Positions 14,832-22,548 of a stretch of 22,729 nucleotides of DNA are shown here, in pieces. Every line of letters begins with the position of its first letter. Positions within the stretch are counted from its first letter, which is position 1. The notes beneath the pieces are model-generated. The model had not been told where the DNA came from, searched no databases, and saw only the letters and a list, made by a program, of their open reading frames with translations. The stretch is taken from positions 1 to 22,729 of the forward strand of contig CAZCMX010000035.1 in NCBI GenBank assembly GCA_964499985.1, in the 5' to 3' direction. The DNA is from UBA5734 sp964499985. GTDB lineage: Bacteria > Bacillota > Clostridia > Saccharofermentanales > UBA5734. The translations under genes and the position numbers were made by a program.

Positions 14832-15930
14832 ACCGGGAAAAAGCGGGATTCTCCTGCTCGATAAGCCGCGAGGCCTGACATCATTTGGTGTTGTCTCGCG
14901 ATTGCGGCGCCTGATCGGCGAAAAGAAAATCGGCCATACCGGCACTCTGGATCCATTCGCTGAGGGCTTGCTGGCCATCTGTGTCGGCAAAGCAACCGCT
15001 GCCGTCCAATTCATGGATACCTACGATAAAACGTATCAGGTGTGCATCCTTTTTGGTGCAGCAACCGATACAATGGACCTGACCGGAACGGTGACCGAAT
15101 CCCATGCGTTTGTCCCTGGCGAGCTGGACCGGCTGAGGACCTCTGATTTTGCCGTCATCCGCCAGGCAGTCCTTGCCCTGCCGGGACCGCATTGGCAGCT
15201 GCCACCGATGTATTCGGCGGTCAAGATCGATGGCCAGCCCTTGTATGCCCTGGCCCGGGCCGGCCAGACCATCGAGCGCCAGCCACGGCCCATTGTCATC
15301 CATCAGGCCTGCCTGGACAGCATCGATTCACGATCCGAAACCGAGTCCGGAGGGCCACGCCTTTCTGTCCAACTGACTCTGGCAGTGTCTAAGGGCACCT
15401 ATATCCGGGTCATTGCCGATGAACTGGGTCGTCAGACCGGCTATTTTGCCCATGCAGAACAGCTGGTCCGGACAAAAGTCGGCCCTTTTGCTTTGGCCCA
15501 GGCGATGAGCCTGTCCAGTCTGGAGGCCCGCTTTGAAGCTCTGGCTGACCAGGTCCGTGCCTCTGGCCAAGATCCGGCTGACCGGCCTGTGCGACGCCAG
15601 ATCCAGGACCAGCTCTGGCAGGAACTGGCCACTTCCGGTCAAGTCCATGGCCTGGATGAGGCATTGGCAGGCTTTCCAGCCCTGCACCTGCCGCCTGAGA
15701 GCATCCGTAAACTGGTCCAGGGGCAAATCCTGGTCATGACTGGCGAACAGATCCTGGCCAGCGCCGGGCCCGGGCTTTCGCTCGGTGCAGAGTTGCGCCT
15801 GACCCTGTACGGGCCAGGCGGCCTGGCCGGAATCGGCCGGCTCAAGCCAGTACCGGAGGCTTTGAGCCAGACCTTCCAAATTGTAACGGAAAGGATATTC
15901 ATCCATCATGAACATCTTCTATCCGACTGA
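14824..15930 (+). CDS. truB: tRNA pseudouridine-55 synthase TruB
   Basis: TruB makes pseudouridine at position 55 of the T-loop in tRNA. Motifs are GILLLDKPRGLTSFGVVSRLRR, then GHTGTLDPFAEGLL (37-50) with catalytic D43, KTYQVCILFGAATDTMDLTG, and PPMYSAVKIDGQPLYALARAG. SKGTYIRVIADELG follows. The C-terminal PUA-like domain runs from about 255 to 350. At 368 residues it is longer than the usual 300 or so, partly because of a loop of charged residues before the SKGTYIR motif and an extended C-terminus. It overlaps nrnA by 8 bases and the next gene by 23 bases, so translation is probably coupled. Confidence 0.95.
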   Translation: MAEPGKSGILLLDKPRGLTSFGVVSRLRRLIGEKKIGHTGTLDPFAEGLLAICVGKATAAVQFMDTYDKTYQVCILFGAATDTMDLTGTVTESHAFVPGELDRLRTSDFAVIRQAVLALPGPHWQLPPMYSAVKIDGQPLYALARAGQTIERQPRPIVIHQACLDSIDSRSETESGGPRLSVQLTLAVSKGTYIRVIADELGRQTGYFAHAEQLVRTKVGPFALAQAMSLSSLEARFEALADQVRASGQDPADRPVRRQIQDQLWQELATSGQVHGLDEALAGFPALHLPPESIRKLVQGQILVMTGEQILASAGPGLSLGAELRLTLYGPGGLAGIGRLKPVPEALSQTFQIVTERIFIHHEHLLSD

Positions 15931-18115
15931 TGCGATAGATTCAACCATCAAGCGAGGCGTCGCCCTTGGCTTTTTTGACGGGGTGCATCGCGGCCATCAG
16001 GATTTGATCCGGACCATGGTCTACCAGAGCCATCTCCAGCAGCTGCGCCCGGCCATTTATACCTTTCCCGAGCATCCGCTGGTCACCTTGTCGCCTGAGG
16101 GACAGTTTGCCGGCTATCTGTCAACCCTGGACCAGCGCCTGGAGCGGATAGCCGCCACCGGTGTCGAGGAAGTCTGCCTGCAGCCTTTCACGCCGGAATT
16201 TGCCGCCATCCCCGCCACCACCTTCCTGGACGAGGTACTGGGCAAAAGACTCAATGCCCGCCTGGTTGTGGTCGGTAAAGATTACCGGTTCGGCCAGAAT
16301 GGTGAGGGGGACATCGATTTGCTCACCCTCTGGGGGCAGCAAAACCAGTGTGAAGTCATCATTGTGCCGCAGGTTCGCCTTTATGGGGACAAGGTGTCCA
16401 GCTCGAGGATCCGCCACTTGATTGCCGAGGGTGACACCCGGATGGCGGAAAGCTGTCTTGGCTTTCCTTTTGCCATGACCGGAACCGTCGTCGAGGGCAA
16501 GAAGCTTGGCCGCAAACTCGGTTTCCCAACGGCCAATATCGCCATCGATGATGACCTGGCGGTCCCGGCTTTTGGTGTCTATGCAACCCGGACCCGGGTG
16601 GGTGACCGGACCTATGAATCGATCACCAATATCGGGATCCGGCCAACCATCCAGGATGAGAGCCCCAGGGCCAATATCGAGTCTTTTCTGTTTGATGCCA
16701 GCATGGATCTCTATGGTCAGAAAATCACCGTCGAGTTCCTGTACCGCCTGCGGCCAGAAGCTGTCTTCGATTCACTGCTGGACCTCGTGGCCCAGGTCCA
16801 GGCCGATCTGGTCCAGGCCAGAGCCTACCACCGCAGCTCAGAGCAGGGCTATGAACTGGCTCGCGTCCATGGCATTCCGGTCCGGGTCATCCGGACGACC
16901 CGGTTCGCCCAGGCAACTGCGATAGTGACCTACCGCACCCGGATCAACCGCAAAAATGCCAGCCTGTTATCTCTGCTTTCCCGCGTCCTGTCGGCCAGCT
17001 GCCAGGCTTATCCCAGCCGTTCGAGCCTGTCTGCCGCTCTGGACAGCTTGTATGGCGCCAGCATCGAGACCGAAGTCAGCAAAGACGGGGACTTGATCAG
17101 CTTTCATATGGCCGTCAATGGTCTGATGAACTGGACCGACCACTCCTCACCCTTTGCGGCTGCGCTGAAGGTGTTTTTCGAATTGCTGACCCGGCCTGAT
17201 TTCGCCCCGGACGGGATGTTCCAGCCGGTGTTGTTTGAAGCCGAGCGCGCCGGCCTGCAAATGGAGCTGCTGGCCAGGGAAAACGACAAAGCTAAATTTG
17301 CCCTGGACCAGTGCATGAAGCTGCTCTGTGGCGACCAGCCGTTTGGCCTGCTGGCTGCTGGAGACCAGGAAACCTTGCAAAGCCTGACTCGGCAAGAGCT
17401 GACAGAGGCTTATGACCAGCTCAGGACCATGGATTGCCAGGTGGCGATCGCAGGCGACCTGTCAGAAGCGCTGCTCGAATCCCTGCTGGAACAGGTGGCT
17501 ACCTTGCGGCCCGCCGGCCTGAGGACCGATGAGCTTTTGCCTTCCGCCTTCAAACCCCTGCCACCAGCGGAGCGACAGGACACGAAAAAGGTCGAGCAAG
17601 CCCGGATTTGCCTGGCCTTTTCAGGATTGCATCCCTATTTCAGCCACCATTCCATCGTCGATACCCTGATGAATTCCATGCTCGGCGGTGATGTCCATTC
17701 CCTGCTCTTTGACGTGGTCCGGGAACAGTTGGGACTGGCGTACAGTGTCTATTCGGTCAGCAGCCGCTACCTGTCCACCCTGCTGGTGATTGCCGGTGTT
17801 TCGCCGGATCGGGTCGAAGAAGCCCGGCAGGCGATTTTTGCCCAGATTGAGCATCTGGCGCATGGACAGTTCAGCGACCAGCTGCTGGAGCGGTCAAAAA
17901 CGCTTGTCGAGAGCCATATCCGTTCCATTCCGGATGATCTGGACAATATGCTGTCGCACCTGATGAATGGCGTGACTCTGGGCCGGACCATTTCCGTCCA
18001 GGATTCCCTCAGCCTTCTGGAGCGTGTCGACCGCCAGGCCATTATTGAAAGAGCTGGCCAGCTCAAGCTTGCCGCCAGCTTTATCCTGACAGCCAAGGAG
18101 TCCACTGATGATTGA
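15908..18115 (+). CDS. ribF: Fusion of RibF (riboflavin kinase/FAD synthetase) with inactive M16 peptidase-like domain
   Basis: One uninterrupted 735-residue frame with two parts. Residues 1-307 are bifunctional RibF, which turns riboflavin to FMN and FMN to FAD. It shows the adenylyltransferase motif GFFDGVHRGHQ (21-31), VGKDYRFGQNGEGD, SSSRIR (164-169), the kinase motif GRKLGFPTANI (201-211), and NIGIRPT. Residues about 314-735 match an M16 zinc-peptidase-like protein of the YmfF type: GIPVRVIRTTRFAQATAIVTYRT at its start, LYGASIE, SMLGGDVHSLLFDVVREQLGLAYSV near its end. This half has no HxxEH, so it is probably a non-catalytic partner of the next gene. No in-frame ATG, GTG or TTG was found at the junction. 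The start overlaps truB by 23 bases. A sequencing frameshift cannot be fully excluded. Confidence 0.85.
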   Translation: MNIFYPTDAIDSTIKRGVALGFFDGVHRGHQDLIRTMVYQSHLQQLRPAIYTFPEHPLVTLSPEGQFAGYLSTLDQRLERIAATGVEEVCLQPFTPEFAAIPATTFLDEVLGKRLNARLVVVGKDYRFGQNGEGDIDLLTLWGQQNQCEVIIVPQVRLYGDKVSSSRIRHLIAEGDTRMAESCLGFPFAMTGTVVEGKKLGRKLGFPTANIAIDDDLAVPAFGVYATRTRVGDRTYESITNIGIRPTIQDESPRANIESFLFDASMDLYGQKITVEFLYRLRPEAVFDSLLDLVAQVQADLVQARAYHRSSEQGYELARVHGIPVRVIRTTRFAQATAIVTYRTRINRKNASLLSLLSRVLSASCQAYPSRSSLSAALDSLYGASIETEVSKDGDLISFHMAVNGLMNWTDHSSPFAAALKVFFELLTRPDFAPDGMFQPVLFEAERAGLQMELLARENDKAKFALDQCMKLLCGDQPFGLLAAGDQETLQSLTRQELTEAYDQLRTMDCQVAIAGDLSEALLESLLEQVATLRPAGLRTDELLPSAFKPLPPAERQDTKKVEQARICLAFSGLHPYFSHHSIVDTLMNSMLGGDVHSLLFDVVREQLGLAYSVYSVSSRYLSTLLVIAGVSPDRVEEARQAIFAQIEHLAHGQFSDQLLERSKTLVESHIRSIPDDLDNMLSHLMNGVTLGRTISVQDSLSLLERVDRQAIIERAGQLKLAASFILTAKESTDD

Positions 18116-19427
18116 CCGCATGTCAGCCTTTACGCTCTCGGAGTCGATCGACCCATTGACTGGCCATGAGCTCCATACCTGGCGCCACCGGTCCGGCTTT
18201 GTGGTCAAGATTTTGCCGCGTCCCGGATTTTCCCGTCATTTTGCTGCCCTGACCGTTCCTTACGGCTCCATCCATACCCGGTTTGAGCAGGCAGACCAGT
18301 TGCACGAGGTGCCGGATGGCACCGCCCATTTCCTCGAGCATTGCGTTTTCAGCCGTGATGAGCAAGGCGGTCTCTTGGGCCGGCTTTCAGCCCTGGGTGC
18401 CTCGGCCAATGCCTATACCAGCCATACCCATACCATGTATTATTTTTCGAGTGTTTTCCATTTCGAGGCCGCACTCGACCTCTACCTGGACGCGGTCCTG
18501 TCGCCCTATCTGGGTCCGGACCGGGTCGAAGCTGAGCGGCCTGTCATCCTGGCCGAGCTCGACCAGTATCTCGATGATCCGGATACCGTCTGCTATGTCC
18601 AGCTGCTGAACCACTTGTATGTCAACCATCCGGTTCGCCAGGATATCGGGGGGACTGCGGCATCTGTCAAGTCAATCACCAGTGAGCATCTGGAACGGGT
18701 CTGGTCGACGTTCTACCAGCCGGGCAAATTGTCTCTGACCCTGGTTGGCGAGATCGATGAGGCGCCAATCCTGGCCAAGCTGGCCCATCGCCTGGAAAAT
18801 AGCCTGGAAATCCACGGCCAGGTGATTTTGCCAGATGAACCCTCGCATCCGGACAAATCTCTGGTCAGCCGTGCCATGGATGTCTCCGCGCCATCCTTCC
18901 TGGTCGGGATCAAGGACCCGGGCATCCTGCCGCAGAGCCCTCTGCAGGGCCGCGAGCTCATCATGCGCCAGCGCATGGCCCGCCTGGCCTTTGACACATT
19001 GCTGTCACCCGCTTCACCCCTTTATGACGATCTGTTTTCCCGTGGCCTGATCAATGATTCCTTTGGCTATCACTATGCCTGTGAACCCACGTTTGCCTTC
19101 CTGGCGGCCGGCGGCGAATCCAGAGACCCCGAGACAGCTGGCAAGGCCCTGATCGAGGGCCTGCAACAGGTCTTTGCCGCAGGCTTGGACCCGGACTTGT
19201 TTGAAATCCAGAAACGTGCTGCTGCCGGTGATTTCATCCGGTCGCTGGACTCGATCGATCACAGTGGCCTGGTCCAGGCCCAGTGCAACCAGCATGGCCT
19301 TGACCTGTTCGACTACCCATCCTTATACGATAAAATGGATGCAGAAATGGCAGCCCGGCAATTGGCCTTCCTTTCTGATCCCAATAGCTACACCTTGTCG
19401 ATCATCAATAGTCAGACGGAGGAATAA
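18108..19427 (+). CDS. M16 family zinc metallopeptidase (YmfH-like), active subunit
   Basis: A 439-residue M16 peptidase. The zinc-binding HxxEH is HFLEH at residues 74-78, with the third ligand probably E150 in ILAELDQYLDDP, the typical spacing. LGASANAYTSHTHTMYYF and HPVRQDIGGTAASVKSI are also characteristic. The C-terminal half is a second, non-catalytic M16-like repeat (SPLYDDLFSRGLINDSFGYHY). No signal peptide is seen, so it is predicted to be cytoplasmic. In Firmicutes, such proteins come in YmfF/YmfH pairs, and here the partner is the M16 half of the preceding fusion, overlapping by 8 bases. AAGGAG 8 bases upstream of 18108 supports this start. Substrate is unknown; peptide processing is inferred from the family. 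Confidence 0.9.
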   Translation: MIDRMSAFTLSESIDPLTGHELHTWRHRSGFVVKILPRPGFSRHFAALTVPYGSIHTRFEQADQLHEVPDGTAHFLEHCVFSRDEQGGLLGRLSALGASANAYTSHTHTMYYFSSVFHFEAALDLYLDAVLSPYLGPDRVEAERPVILAELDQYLDDPDTVCYVQLLNHLYVNHPVRQDIGGTAASVKSITSEHLERVWSTFYQPGKLSLTLVGEIDEAPILAKLAHRLENSLEIHGQVILPDEPSHPDKSLVSRAMDVSAPSFLVGIKDPGILPQSPLQGRELIMRQRMARLAFDTLLSPASPLYDDLFSRGLINDSFGYHYACEPTFAFLAAGGESRDPETAGKALIEGLQQVFAAGLDPDLFEIQKRAAAGDFIRSLDSIDHSGLVQAQCNQHGLDLFDYPSLYDKMDAEMAARQLAFLSDPNSYTLSIINSQTEE

Positions 19428-19428
19428 T

Positions 19429-20448
19429 ATGTCCATTGTACAAGCCCTCACCAGCGCATTCATTCCAGTCAGCTTTCCTGGCCTGGGGATTGAAAACCTC
19501 CCGGTCAACCGTGTCGCCTTTTCCTTGTTTGGCATCCCGGTCTACTGGTACGGGCTGCTGATTGCCGTGGCCATTATCCTGAGCCTGTTTTTGTCTTCCA
19601 GCCAGGCTGATAAATTCGGCCTGAAATCAGATGATATCCTCGATGTCTACATCTATCTGATCCCGATGATGATCGTCTTTGCCCGCCTCTACTATGTCGC
19701 CTTCGAATGGGATTATTACCGGGCTGACTTGCGGCGCATCTTCAATACCCGGGAGGGCGGGCTGGCCTTTTATGGCGGCGTGATTGGGGGTGCCCTGGCG
19801 ATCATCCTGGTGGCCAAGTTCAAGAAAATCAAAATCGCCGATCTTTTGGATTTCATCATTGTCTATGTTCCCCTGGCCCAGGCCATTGGCCGCTGGGGCA
19901 ATTTCTTCAACCAAGAGGCATTTGGCACCAATACCACCTGGCCCTGGGGCATGATTTCCAGCCAGACCACCGCTTATCTGACCCATATTCCCGGCACCGA
20001 CCCCTTTGCCCCCGTCCACCCCACCTTTTTGTATGAATTCATCGGCAACCTGGTCATCTTCTTCATTTTGCTGAAAATCCGCAGCAACCGGCGCTTTTCA
20101 TTCCAGGTCCTGCTGTCCTATCTGCTCGGATATGGCGTGCTCCGGTTTTTTGTCGAAGGTATCCGCACCGATGCCCTGTTTATCGGCGAGACCACGCTGC
20201 GCATCTCCCAGCTGCTCTCTGCCGCCATGGTTGCTGTCTCTCTGATCCTTCTGGTCGTCCTGGGCCAGAAAGCCAGACATGGCCACCTGGCTCAGCAGGC
20301 GAACCAGGCGGATTTTGTCGAAATCCCGGTTGCAGACCAGTCGGCTGCGACACCTGCTGCGGCACCTGTTGCGGCACCTGCTGCGGCACCGGCGGCTGCT
20401 GATCAAGACGCTGCTGAAGAAGGTTCCCAAGATCACAACCATGGCTGA
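19429..20448 (+). CDS. lgt: Prolipoprotein diacylglyceryl transferase Lgt
   Basis: Lgt transfers diacylglycerol from phosphatidylglycerol to the lipobox cysteine of prolipoproteins at the cytoplasmic membrane. The 339-residue protein has about seven hydrophobic segments and the family signature GRWGNFFNQEAFG (154-166, with R155). It also shows GGLAFYGGVIGG, HPTFLYE (197-203) and FVEGIRTD. The frame is open 85 codons upstream, but GGAGG just before the ATG at 19429 and the conserved N-terminus set the start, 1 base after the peptidase stop. The last 40 or so residues form a cytoplasmic Ala/Pro-rich tail with repeated AAAP units, ending in a charged His-containing stretch; this is not part of the usual enzyme. 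It overlaps rodA by 8 bases. Confidence 0.95.
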   Translation: MSIVQALTSAFIPVSFPGLGIENLPVNRVAFSLFGIPVYWYGLLIAVAIILSLFLSSSQADKFGLKSDDILDVYIYLIPMMIVFARLYYVAFEWDYYRADLRRIFNTREGGLAFYGGVIGGALAIILVAKFKKIKIADLLDFIIVYVPLAQAIGRWGNFFNQEAFGTNTTWPWGMISSQTTAYLTHIPGTDPFAPVHPTFLYEFIGNLVIFFILLKIRSNRRFSFQVLLSYLLGYGVLRFFVEGIRTDALFIGETTLRISQLLSAAMVAVSLILLVVLGQKARHGHLAQQANQADFVEIPVADQSAATPAAAPVAAPAAAPAAADQDAAEEGSQDHNHG

Positions 20449-21571
20449 TACGGGTGTCACACAACTGAAACGCGATGGCTATTTCAGTGCGATCGACTAC
20501 TGGCTGTTGATTCCTGTCCTGGCAATCACCCTGATCGGCCTGTTTGTGCTCAACCGGGTCCTCGGCACAGGCTTTGAAGATTACCCCCAGAACCTGTACA
20601 AGCAGGTCGGTGCGGTCCTGATCGGACTGGTCCTTGCTTTAGTTCTCGGCCGGATCGAGCTGCCATCCCTGCGCCTGGTTGGCTATGTCATTTATGGCAC
20701 CAGTGTCTTGCTGCTGCTGCTGGTTCTGGTCGACGGTTTTTCGATGGAGAGCACATGGGGCGCAGACAGCTGGCTCAAATTGCCAGCCCTCGGAACGTTC
20801 CAGCCATCGGAACTGACCAAGATCGGCCTGGCCATGGTCTCGGCCAACCTGTTTGAGGCCATCGGCCAGAAACGGATCGGCCAATGGACCGGGTCAGCCC
20901 TGATGGCTCTGGTCTACCTGGTCCCGGTCGGCCTGATCATGATGCAGCCTGACTTCGGCACGACCATGGTCATTGTCTTCATGTTCGTCTGCATGCTGTT
21001 TGTCTTTGGCATTTCCTGGCGAGTGGTCCTGCTCGGCGTCTCGTCAGCGGTCATTGCCATTCCTCTGGCCTGGATTTTCTATTTTGGCGACTACCAGAAA
21101 AACCGGATCCTGACCTTTCTGTACCCGGGCCATGATCCGGACGCCTCCTATAATTTGCTCCAGGCCAAGGCTGCCATTGCTTCCGGTGGCCTGGCTGGCA
21201 ACCAGGGCGGTGATCCGATCCACGTCCCGATCAAATGGTCTGATTTCATCTATACGGCTGTCTCCGAGCATATGGGTTTCATCGGGACAACCGCGCTTTT
21301 GATCCTGATTTTCTATTTTCTCAGCCGCAACCTGTATATTGCCGCCCAGATCAGCCCCCACCGCCCGGCTGCCGCCTATATGGTTGTCGGACTGACGGCT
21401 TCACTGGCCTTCCACTACATCGAAAACCTGGGCATGTGTGTCGGCCTGATGCCGATCACCGGGATCCCGTTGCCCTTTGTCAGCCTCGGCGGCACCTCGA
21501 TGGTCGTCAATTTTATCGGCCTGGGGGTCATGCTCAATATCTCTATTGAACGGAATCTGATCCGGCGTTAG
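20441..21571 (+). CDS. rodA: SEDS peptidoglycan polymerase RodA/FtsW family
   Basis: A 376-residue SEDS protein that polymerises glycan strands from lipid II, probably with a class B PBP in the elongation complex. It has about ten hydrophobic segments. Conserved sites are QPSELTKIGL (121-130), QPDFGTT (169-175) and the extracytoplasmic SDFIYTAVSEHMGF with the likely catalytic D268. The C-terminal GMCVGLMPITGIPLPFVSLGGTSM is also present. The sequence is closer to RodA than FtsW by the short termini and the NLG-MCVGLMPITG form, but the split is not absolute. The frame is open to 20279 upstream; the chosen ATG at 20441 overlaps the lgt stop by 8 bases and removes an Ala/Arg-rich shadow of the lgt tail. 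Its 3' end overlaps the convergent transposase gene by 29 bases. Confidence 0.93.
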   Translation: MADTGVTQLKRDGYFSAIDYWLLIPVLAITLIGLFVLNRVLGTGFEDYPQNLYKQVGAVLIGLVLALVLGRIELPSLRLVGYVIYGTSVLLLLLVLVDGFSMESTWGADSWLKLPALGTFQPSELTKIGLAMVSANLFEAIGQKRIGQWTGSALMALVYLVPVGLIMMQPDFGTTMVIVFMFVCMLFVFGISWRVVLLGVSSAVIAIPLAWIFYFGDYQKNRILTFLYPGHDPDASYNLLQAKAAIASGGLAGNQGGDPIHVPIKWSDFIYTAVSEHMGFIGTTALLILIFYFLSRNLYIAAQISPHRPAAAYMVVGLTASLAFHYIENLGMCVGLMPITGIPLPFVSLGGTSMVVNFIGLGVMLNISIERNLIRR

Positions 21572-22382
21572 GAAAGGGCGATTGGCACCAGTAGCGGACG
21601 CTGCGTGCGCTCGCATTCAAAGCTGCCGCGATTTCGTTCACGGCATAGCCCTGGCCCAAAGCCTGACAGGCAAAATCGCGCCGCAACCGGACGATTTCTG
21701 TAGTTCGCAGTTCCGATTGAATCTGGTCCAGGCTGATGGTACTCCCCAAACTCGCCAGAAATGACGCCAGTTGGGCCTCCAGCAGCTTTTGTTTTCTTTT
21801 GAACCGGAAGTCACTTTGCCGCGGAACAGGGCTTGGTTGTGCGTCTGCAAGCTGAATCATTTCCCAATACAGGCCACGTCCCCTTTCGGGTGTCCGGCCC
21901 AGGATTTCGAAAAATCGCTGACTATGAACCAGTCCATTCTTTTTCTGGATCAAATCCATATGGGCGCTCCACCGGTAATCACCAATTCTCTGGACGATGC
22001 CAGCTCTGACCGGATTCAAAGCGATGTATTTGATCACAGAACTGAAATAGTCCGGTTCACTGACCTCTTCAGCCGTATATCGATTGCCAAACAAGGCTCC
22101 GGATGTGTGATAGGTGTGGGCAAAATACCGACCGTAACTGGTATTGAGCCGCTGCATGATCACATGGATCGGGGTCACATTCATTTCCAGCAACAAATGA
22201 TAGTGGTTGTCCATCAGGACATAATAGAGGAGCTGACCGGTTGTTTCCTGGAGGATTTTCTTGAGGCTGTCAAGAAAAATAGCCTTATCCAGGTCATTTT
22301 CAAAAATGTACAGCCGATTGTGCCCGCGATGTGTGATGTGGTAAATACGCCCGGACTGGAAATCTCGTGGTTTTCTTGACAT
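21543..22382 (-). CDS. Y1 (HUH) transposase, REP-associated tyrosine transposase type
   Basis: A 279-residue single-strand transposase of the Y1/IS200-like superfamily, closest in layout to REP-associated (RAYT) proteins. It starts RDFQSGRIYHITHRGHNRLYIF. It has the HUH motif H60-Y-H62 in MDNHYHLLLEM, the likely catalytic tyrosine Y83 in LNTSYGRYF, then GALFGNRY and YIALNPVRAGIV. A C-terminal helix-turn-helix (about 235-265, QGYAVNEIAAALNASARSVRYW) probably binds DNA. The frame looks intact. AAGGAG lies 11 bases upstream. It has no flanking IS ends that I can define, as expected for RAYTs. Its last 9 or so codons are read from the antisense of the rodA end. Palindromic sequences lie on its 5' side. 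Confidence 0.9.
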   Translation of the reverse strand: MSRKPRDFQSGRIYHITHRGHNRLYIFENDLDKAIFLDSLKKILQETTGQLLYYVLMDNHYHLLLEMNVTPIHVIMQRLNTSYGRYFAHTYHTSGALFGNRYTAEEVSEPDYFSSVIKYIALNPVRAGIVQRIGDYRWSAHMDLIQKKNGLVHSQRFFEILGRTPERGRGLYWEMIQLADAQPSPVPRQSDFRFKRKQKLLEAQLASFLASLGSTISLDQIQSELRTTEIVRLRRDFACQALGQGYAVNEIAAALNASARSVRYWCQSPFPNAGSDSVQ

Positions 22383-22418
22383 GGTCTTCGTTTCTCCTTT
22401 TCATCCGATTGACTTTAC

Positions 22419-22449
22419 GTCAGGGTCCAGCCAGCCGGCTGACCTTGAC
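22419..22449. repeat. Imperfect inverted repeat upstream of transposase
   Basis: GTCAGGGTCCAGCC (22419-22432) and GGCTGACCTTGAC (22437-22449) are nearly complementary, with one mismatch and one bulge, and the centre holds the perfect palindrome CAGCCGGCTG (22432-22441). No T-run follows, so it is not an obvious terminator. It lies 37 bases upstream of the transposase start and could be an operator or a transposase-recognised hairpin. Confidence 0.45.
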
Positions 22450-22548
22450 TGTAACTGCGCAAATGAAATGAAGAAACTGAACTGATGTCTCTATTTTAGC
22501 GCTTTTAAGGGAAATTGAAAGATTCTACTGCCGGTTTTGTGCTTGCAT

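Noticed and set aside
13740..15014. 424-codon open frame on the minus strand
   Set aside because: Antisense shadow of nrnA and the ends of rbfA and truB; no ribosome-binding site and no recognisable domain.
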